DNA from: Thermococcus sp. M36
GTDB taxonomy: Archaea > Methanobacteriota_B > Thermococci > Thermococcales > Thermococcaceae
NCBI RefSeq assembly: GCF_012027355.1
Contig: NZ_SNUH01000001.1
Span: 434,001-498,000 of the forward strand
Length of the DNA: 64,000 nucleotides
Reading direction: 5' to 3'
Within the stretch, counting starts at the first letter, position 1; every line of letters begins with the position of its first letter. Both the position numbers and the translations under genes were made by a program. A model generated the notes under the pieces. That model had not been told where the DNA came from and did not search any database. It worked only from the letters and a program-made list of their open reading frames with translations. Below are positions 59,770 through 64,000 of this stretch, one piece after another.

Positions 59770-61611
59770 TCATGTGAGGCCTATGAAGGAGTACCTCTGC
59801 TTGGTTATCACGTTAGCAAGGACTATGGCGATTATCTGAACCGTCATGAGGAACACGCCCAGAGCTGCCGCCAGGTTGGCGCTTCCGACGGCGCTGGTCA
59901 TCAGCTCCACCATCCTTGCCGTTATCGGGTAGTAGTCCGGGTTGATGGAACCGAGGGTGATGCCGACGCTGGTCTCGCTCATACAGTAAACGAAGCTCAG
60001 CATTGCACCTCCGAGGAGGTTCAGTAGTATCAACGGTATCAGTATCCCCGTGAGGGCCTTCCATCTGCTGGCCCCGAGGTTCAGTGCGACCTCCTCAAGC
60101 GAGACGTGAACCTGCTGGATTCCAGCGGAGATGGAGCGCGCCGCGAAGGGCAGACGCCTTATCGAGTAGGCCAGCACTAGCACCATCGCCGGGTTGAAGC
60201 CGAGCAGGTTGGTCGGGTCGAGGGGCGTGTCAGGGAACACCTTGGCGAAGAAGAAGAAGTAGCTCATGGCGATGACTATTCCCGGAACCGCTATGGGTAT
60301 CGTGGCGAGGCTGTCGAGCACCGGGCCAAGCTTGCTCTTCTTGAACCTGCTGGACGCGTAGGACGCCGTGAGGGACAGGAGGATGATGACCACTATGGCC
60401 ACGGTGGAGTACATGATGCTGTTGAGGATTACCCTCTCAATGTCCGGCTGAGTTATGATGCTCTTTATGTGGGCGGTTGTGAAGCCATCGGGCCACGTGC
60501 CGGCCCAGCTCTTGCTAAACGCAAGAAGAACAACACCGATCTGGGGGAAGATTGATATAAGGAGCATCGGCAGAACAACGAAGTATATGAGGACAGCCTG
60601 CCAGCCCTTGGGCTTGGCCACACGGGGCTTCCACCTTCCACCCTTGCTGATCATTGCGTACTGCCTCATGCTGACGTACTTCCTGATGCCAAGGAACATT
60701 AGTATCGCTATGGTGAGCATTATGAGGGCCAGCGCGGCGAGCTGGGGGCTTCCGACGTTGAAGCCGCTGGTGAACGCGCTGTAGATCTGGAAGGACATGA
60801 GCTTCCTCGCAAGCGGGTTGCCCTGGAAGACTATCGGCGCAGCGAGATCCTCAAGGCTGAATATGCCGACGAGGGTCGCTCCCGCCGCGATTCCAGGAAG
60901 CGCGAGGGGGAACGTCACCGTTCTGAAGAGGTGGAATCCCCTGCTCCCCAGGTTCTCGGCCTGCTCCTCAAGGGTGGGGTCAATGTTGATGAAGCTGGCG
61001 TAGGCGTTGAGGTAGACGATTGGGTAGTATGTCATGGTCTGGGCGACGATTACACCAACGAGGCCGTCGATAACGATTCTGTGCGGGAACACGTGAAGGA
61101 TGTCGTAGAAGAGCCAGTTGATAAGTCCGTCCGGGAGGAACATCTTCTTGACGATGAAGACGTTCACGAAGGGTGTGACGAGGAGCGGGACGAAGAGGAG
61201 GATTCTGACGATGTTCTTGCCCGGAAAGTCGTAGCGGGCCATGACGAAGGCGAAGATTGTCCCCAGAATCGTCGTCAGTATCATGACGCTGACGGAGACT
61301 ATTATCGAATTCAGGATGACGCCGAAGTCCACGCCCTGGACGTAGTATATCTGCTCGCCGTTGGGCATCGTTATCAGCTGCGAGAACGTCCCTTCGGGAC
61401 GGAAGCTGATGTAGTAATCTGAGGTCAGTATGCTCGTGAACCAGTGGAGTGAGAAGTGGCCGTTGTACTCAAAGGCGACCGCCAGCATTGCCAGCACGGG
61501 GATTATTAGGAACGCCACGAGGTACAGAAGGGGCAGCAGGAACGATGCAGTCACAACAGGGTCGAAAATAGGCGTTCCAAAGAGCCTCTCGCTCCACTTG
61601 CTAACTTTCAT
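59770..61611 (-). CDS. Fused double permease of ferric/thiamine-type ABC importer
   Basis: This 613-residue protein is two permease domains in one chain, about twelve helices, each with an EAA-type loop (EEQAENLGSRGFHLFRTV and LEEVALNLGASRWKALTG). This fusion is typical of iron(III) (FbpB) and thiamine (ThiP) systems. A minus-strand TATA box (CGTTTAAATAGG, about 61675-61686) upstream indicates its own promoter, apart from the binding-protein gene. The substrate is not proven. Confidence 0.92.
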   Translation of the reverse strand: MKVSKWSERLFGTPIFDPVVTASFLLPLLYLVAFLIIPVLAMLAVAFEYNGHFSLHWFTSILTSDYYISFRPEGTFSQLITMPNGEQIYYVQGVDFGVILNSIIVSVSVMILTTILGTIFAFVMARYDFPGKNIVRILLFVPLLVTPFVNVFIVKKMFLPDGLINWLFYDILHVFPHRIVIDGLVGVIVAQTMTYYPIVYLNAYASFINIDPTLEEQAENLGSRGFHLFRTVTFPLALPGIAAGATLVGIFSLEDLAAPIVFQGNPLARKLMSFQIYSAFTSGFNVGSPQLAALALIMLTIAILMFLGIRKYVSMRQYAMISKGGRWKPRVAKPKGWQAVLIYFVVLPMLLISIFPQIGVVLLAFSKSWAGTWPDGFTTAHIKSIITQPDIERVILNSIMYSTVAIVVIILLSLTASYASSRFKKSKLGPVLDSLATIPIAVPGIVIAMSYFFFFAKVFPDTPLDPTNLLGFNPAMVLVLAYSIRRLPFAARSISAGIQQVHVSLEEVALNLGASRWKALTGILIPLILLNLLGGAMLSFVYCMSETSVGITLGSINPDYYPITARMVELMTSAVGSANLAAALGVFLMTVQIIAIVLANVITKQRYSFIGLT

Positions 61612-61764
61612 GGGTTATCGACCTCCCGTTCTCTTTGTGCAACACTCCTTTGCTTCTCACATGGTCTCGAGGGGCCTATTTAAACGTTTCCAAAGCATTC
61701 TTGCGCTGAACGCATAGAAATTCGGAAAGATGAAAGGGGATAATTTTCAGAAAAATGTCAAAAA

Positions 61765-63216
61765 TCATCCGGTGAGCTTCTGGAGGTCCTGGAGCACCTT
61801 GTTGTACTTGTCCATGGCGGCCTGGCGCCAGGCCTGGACGAGCTGGTCCTGGAAGTTCCTGTCCTTTACAATCCTGTCGTTGATGCTCTTGGCGTACTCC
61901 TCGGTGAAGGTGACGGTCTTGCCGGTCTCCGGATCCTTGAACTGTATCGGCGCGGTAAGTTCGTCCTTGAGCTGCTCGAACTGCTCCTTGGTTATCTTCC
62001 CGTCCCTGTATGCCTGGACTATGGCGACCCACGCGTTGTGGAGCTGCTGGTTCGGGTCAACGAGGGTAGCTTTGAAGTAGTACTGGAGGGCGCTTATCGT
62101 CTCAAGGGCCCTCTTGTCATCGAACGGGATTCCCTGGGCGCTGGTGGCATCCTCGTACGCCTTCTTGAGGGCGGGCCTGGCCTCGCCGTACGTCTGGCCC
62201 TCATGCTGGCCCTTGAATATAACGTCGGCATAGGTCTTGGTTATCTTCATGTCAAATATCTGCGGGTTGATGGGCAGCCTGTTGACGTCCGGACTCATCC
62301 AGACGGCCTGGCCCTCGGTGAGAACCCAGTAGATGAAGGCCTGGGCAGCCTCCGGGTGCTGTGCCTTGGCAAGGAGTGCTATCGGGTCGCCGTTGATGAT
62401 GCTCTCTCCCTTTGGAACGACATAAACACAGTCAGGGTTCTGCTGCATGGCGGTGTATCCATAGAAGTCTATTGTGTTTCCGGCGGCAATCTCGCCGTTG
62501 ATGACGGCGTCCCTAACGGCATCGCTTGCCATGTACACCTTGGAGTTGGCCGCTATGAGGGTCATGATGCGCCATCCCTGATCCCATCCAAAGGCCTGGA
62601 GGATGATCTGGTATATCCTCGTGTTCGAGGTGCTCCTGGTCGGGTCGGCTATACCGTACTGGGGCGGGTTGAGTGCCCAGTTCTCGCTGGCAACGTCTTC
62701 CCACTTCTCAGGCATCTGGAGGTTCCACTTGGCGAGCTGCTTCTTGTTGACGGTGAAACCGAAGGATGAGAGGGCCGCGGCTATCCAGTACACCTTGTCC
62801 CCGTCCTTCCTAACCATGGGCATTCCAGCAAGCTCGGTCGGTATCGGGTTGCCGAGAAGGTCGAGTATCTTCTTATCGGTTATCGGGGCAAGGTATCCCG
62901 CTTTGTAGAGGTCGTCGAAAAGTGTCGGACCTCCACCCCATCCAACATCGGCACCCTTCTGGATGTAGCTCGGCCAGAGGCTCTCCGGGACCTTGATGAA
63001 CTTGAGGTCCTCTATGTTGTACTCCTTGGCTATGTCGCTCTGAAGGAAGGCCTGCTTTACCATGTACTGGATGGTGGCATCGTGCCTCGTGACGACAACG
63101 AGGGTTATCCCTTCGCCGGATGTCCCTGTGGAGGTCTCCCCACCACCTATACATCCGCTGGCCACTATGCTGAGTGCAAGAAGAAAGATTATACCCACCG
63201 ACGCCAGCTTTTTCAT
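61765..63216 (-). CDS. Solute-binding lipoprotein of ferric/thiamine-type ABC importer
   Basis: This 483-residue protein has a signal peptide (MKKLASVGIIFLLALSI) and lipobox VASGC followed by a Gly/Thr linker. The fold is of the iron/thiamine-binding type (VVVTRHDATIQYM, VGWGGGPTLFDDL, FIYWVLTEGQAVW). The GGGP loop after a Trp suggests a small anionic or chelated ligand, but this is weak. ATG 63216 is preferred over 63225. A gap of 153 bases with the permease promoter separates it from the permease gene. Confidence 0.9.
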   Translation of the reverse strand: MKKLASVGIIFLLALSIVASGCIGGGETSTGTSGEGITLVVVTRHDATIQYMVKQAFLQSDIAKEYNIEDLKFIKVPESLWPSYIQKGADVGWGGGPTLFDDLYKAGYLAPITDKKILDLLGNPIPTELAGMPMVRKDGDKVYWIAAALSSFGFTVNKKQLAKWNLQMPEKWEDVASENWALNPPQYGIADPTRSTSNTRIYQIILQAFGWDQGWRIMTLIAANSKVYMASDAVRDAVINGEIAAGNTIDFYGYTAMQQNPDCVYVVPKGESIINGDPIALLAKAQHPEAAQAFIYWVLTEGQAVWMSPDVNRLPINPQIFDMKITKTYADVIFKGQHEGQTYGEARPALKKAYEDATSAQGIPFDDKRALETISALQYYFKATLVDPNQQLHNAWVAIVQAYRDGKITKEQFEQLKDELTAPIQFKDPETGKTVTFTEEYAKSINDRIVKDRNFQDQLVQAWRQAAMDKYNKVLQDLQKLTG

Positions 63217-63295
63217 TTTTACCACCCTGCTATGTCAATCAGCTGAAGTTGGCAAAACCCAATAAAAAATTAATGGTTCAAAGGACAAAAGAAAG

Positions 63296-63362
63296 GAAGG
63301 GGTCACTTCCTCCTCCTGAGGAGGAGCGGGACGAGTGCCAGGCCAACAAGGGCGGCCGGACC
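63296..63362. repeat. 67-base direct repeat, copy 2 (CGP-CTERM module)
   Basis: It is identical to 55944-56010. It codes on the minus strand for the CGP-CTERM tail of the gene at 63303-64000 and continues 7 bases past its stop codon. Confidence 0.9.
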
Positions 63363-64000
63363 ACAGGTAGTTCCTTCAGTCTCGCCGCCGGTTTCGCTGG
63401 TCTCGGTGGTTTCGCCTGTTTCGCTGGTGGTCTCACCGGTCTCGGTTGCGGTCTCCTTGCCGAGCTCGCCCTGGACGTAGACGGCCCACTTGATGAAGTT
63501 GGTGACGAACTGCGGGCCATCGAGCTGGACACCGTGGTACTCGGGGCTCCACATGGGCTCGTAGCCGCCGTAGGGAGTCTCACCGCTGACGATGAGGACG
63601 TTCTTGAGGTCCGGGAAGAGCTGGACGGCCATAAGCGGGAACTGCCCGGTGTCACCAGCGGTGTAAGCGTTGGCGGCCGGGTCAGTGTTCTCAACGATCT
63701 GACCGTCCTGGCTGCTGGTGACGATCACATAGATGTTCTCAATGCCTCCCTCAACCGGGAGGGGCTTCCAGTCGCCGTTCTCATCGTAGTAAGCGACAAC
63801 ACCCGGGCCGTGGAAGAGAACCTTTCCGCCGTTGGCAAGATCCTTGGTTATCATGTCCTTCTCCGGGGTGTCTGAGTCCGGGTTGACGAGGCCTATGACA
63901 CGGTATCCAGCACCTGCGTTGCTGGTGGCGTCCTCAACTGAAGCCTGGTCAACGCGGAGGTTCGCACCGATGGCATCGAGAATAGTGTCTGCGAAGTCAA
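63303..64000 (-). CDS. CGP-CTERM surface protein, C-terminal part (cut by right window edge)
   Basis: The frame is open to the right edge; about 232 codons are visible. The visible alpha/beta part includes DTILDAIGANLRVDQASVED, GKVLFHGPGVVAYYDENGDW and IYVIVTSSQDGQIVENTDPA, then IVSGETPYGGYEPMWSPEYH. A 35-residue Thr/Glu/Gly linker and the CGP-CTERM tail follow. I do not recognise the domain; the ATG at 63854 is internal, as matching sequence continues upstream. It is an extracellular protein, upstream of the ABC importer on the same strand. Confidence 0.85.
   Translation of the reverse strand, partial: DFADTILDAIGANLRVDQASVEDATSNAGAGYRVIGLVNPDSDTPEKDMITKDLANGGKVLFHGPGVVAYYDENGDWKPLPVEGGIENIYVIVTSSQDGQIVENTDPAANAYTAGDTGQFPLMAVQLFPDLKNVLIVSGETPYGGYEPMWSPEYHGVQLDGPQFVTNFIKWAVYVQGELGKETATETGETTSETGETTETSETGGETEGTTCGPAALVGLALVPLLLRRRK

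Noticed and set aside
1-64000. tRNA, rRNA, CRISPR repeats or insertion sequences
   Set aside because: I looked in the gaps for cloverleaf ends, evenly spaced repeats and transposase motifs and found none; a tRNAscan and CRISPR search would confirm.

Overview
The window is a gene-dense stretch of a Thermococcales chromosome, most likely a Thermococcus. The marks are di-myo-inositol-phosphate (DIP) solute genes, two 14-gene membrane-bound [NiFe] hydrogenase (MBH) operons, SurR operators, a Thermococcales DUF257 protein, CGP-CTERM surface proteins, archaeal FtsZ, KEOPS Cgi121 and RibL, and GGTGAT-type ribosome binding sites. I found no rRNA, tRNA, CRISPR array or insertion sequence.

Left part (1-31,960). 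An ABC-2 exporter operon at 1-2020 is broken by a clean inversion of about 531 bp (about 959-1489), which swaps the 3' end of the ATPase gene and the 5' end of the permease gene onto the other strand. Next come a Dph6-like ligase and the two DIP genes (IPCT/DIPP synthase and inositol-1-phosphate synthase), which flank a complete four-gene sugar-type ABC importer. A plus-strand run follows (DUF4443, pyrF, PUA protein, ribL). It faces a minus-strand chromosome biology block: a ribbon-helix-helix protein, ftsZ, a ParA/SegA ATPase and an overlapping small SegB-like partner. Then come cgi121, an aminotransferase, a GDT1-type transporter frameshifted at a run of seven T, an MFS transporter, signal peptidase I, DUF531, an M19 dipeptidase, a methyltransferase, an S9 peptidase, a RIO-like kinase divergent from a lone Lrp effector domain, a PiT/DUF47 phosphate pair, a phosphoesterase lipoprotein, a cupin, DUF257 and a tRNA methylthiotransferase.

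Centre (32,000-49,090). Two complete mbhA-N operons lie head to tail. Each has an Mrp-like Na+/H+ antiporter module (A-H), a linker subunit (I) and a hydrogenase module (J-N). Both large subunits keep the four cysteines expected to hold the NiFe centre, so both look like hydrogenases and not Mbx. Each promoter has a perfect extended SurR operator (GTTn3AACn5GTT) upstream of the TATA box and a second site in the 5' leader. The trxB promoter has one related site. This fits a redox/sulfur-controlled H2 regulon. A GC-rich hairpin candidate, possibly a small RNA, sits just upstream of the first operon.

Right part (49,093-64,000). This part holds a ferritin-like protein, a membrane-anchored SagB-type nitroreductase, a THUMP protein, an AAA ATPase, a YdjM-type membrane protein, trxB, pgk, a secreted CGP-CTERM metallophosphoesterase, a DUF447 flavoprotein, a ferric/thiamine-type ABC importer and a second CGP-CTERM protein cut by the right edge. 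The two CGP-CTERM genes end in 67 identical bases.
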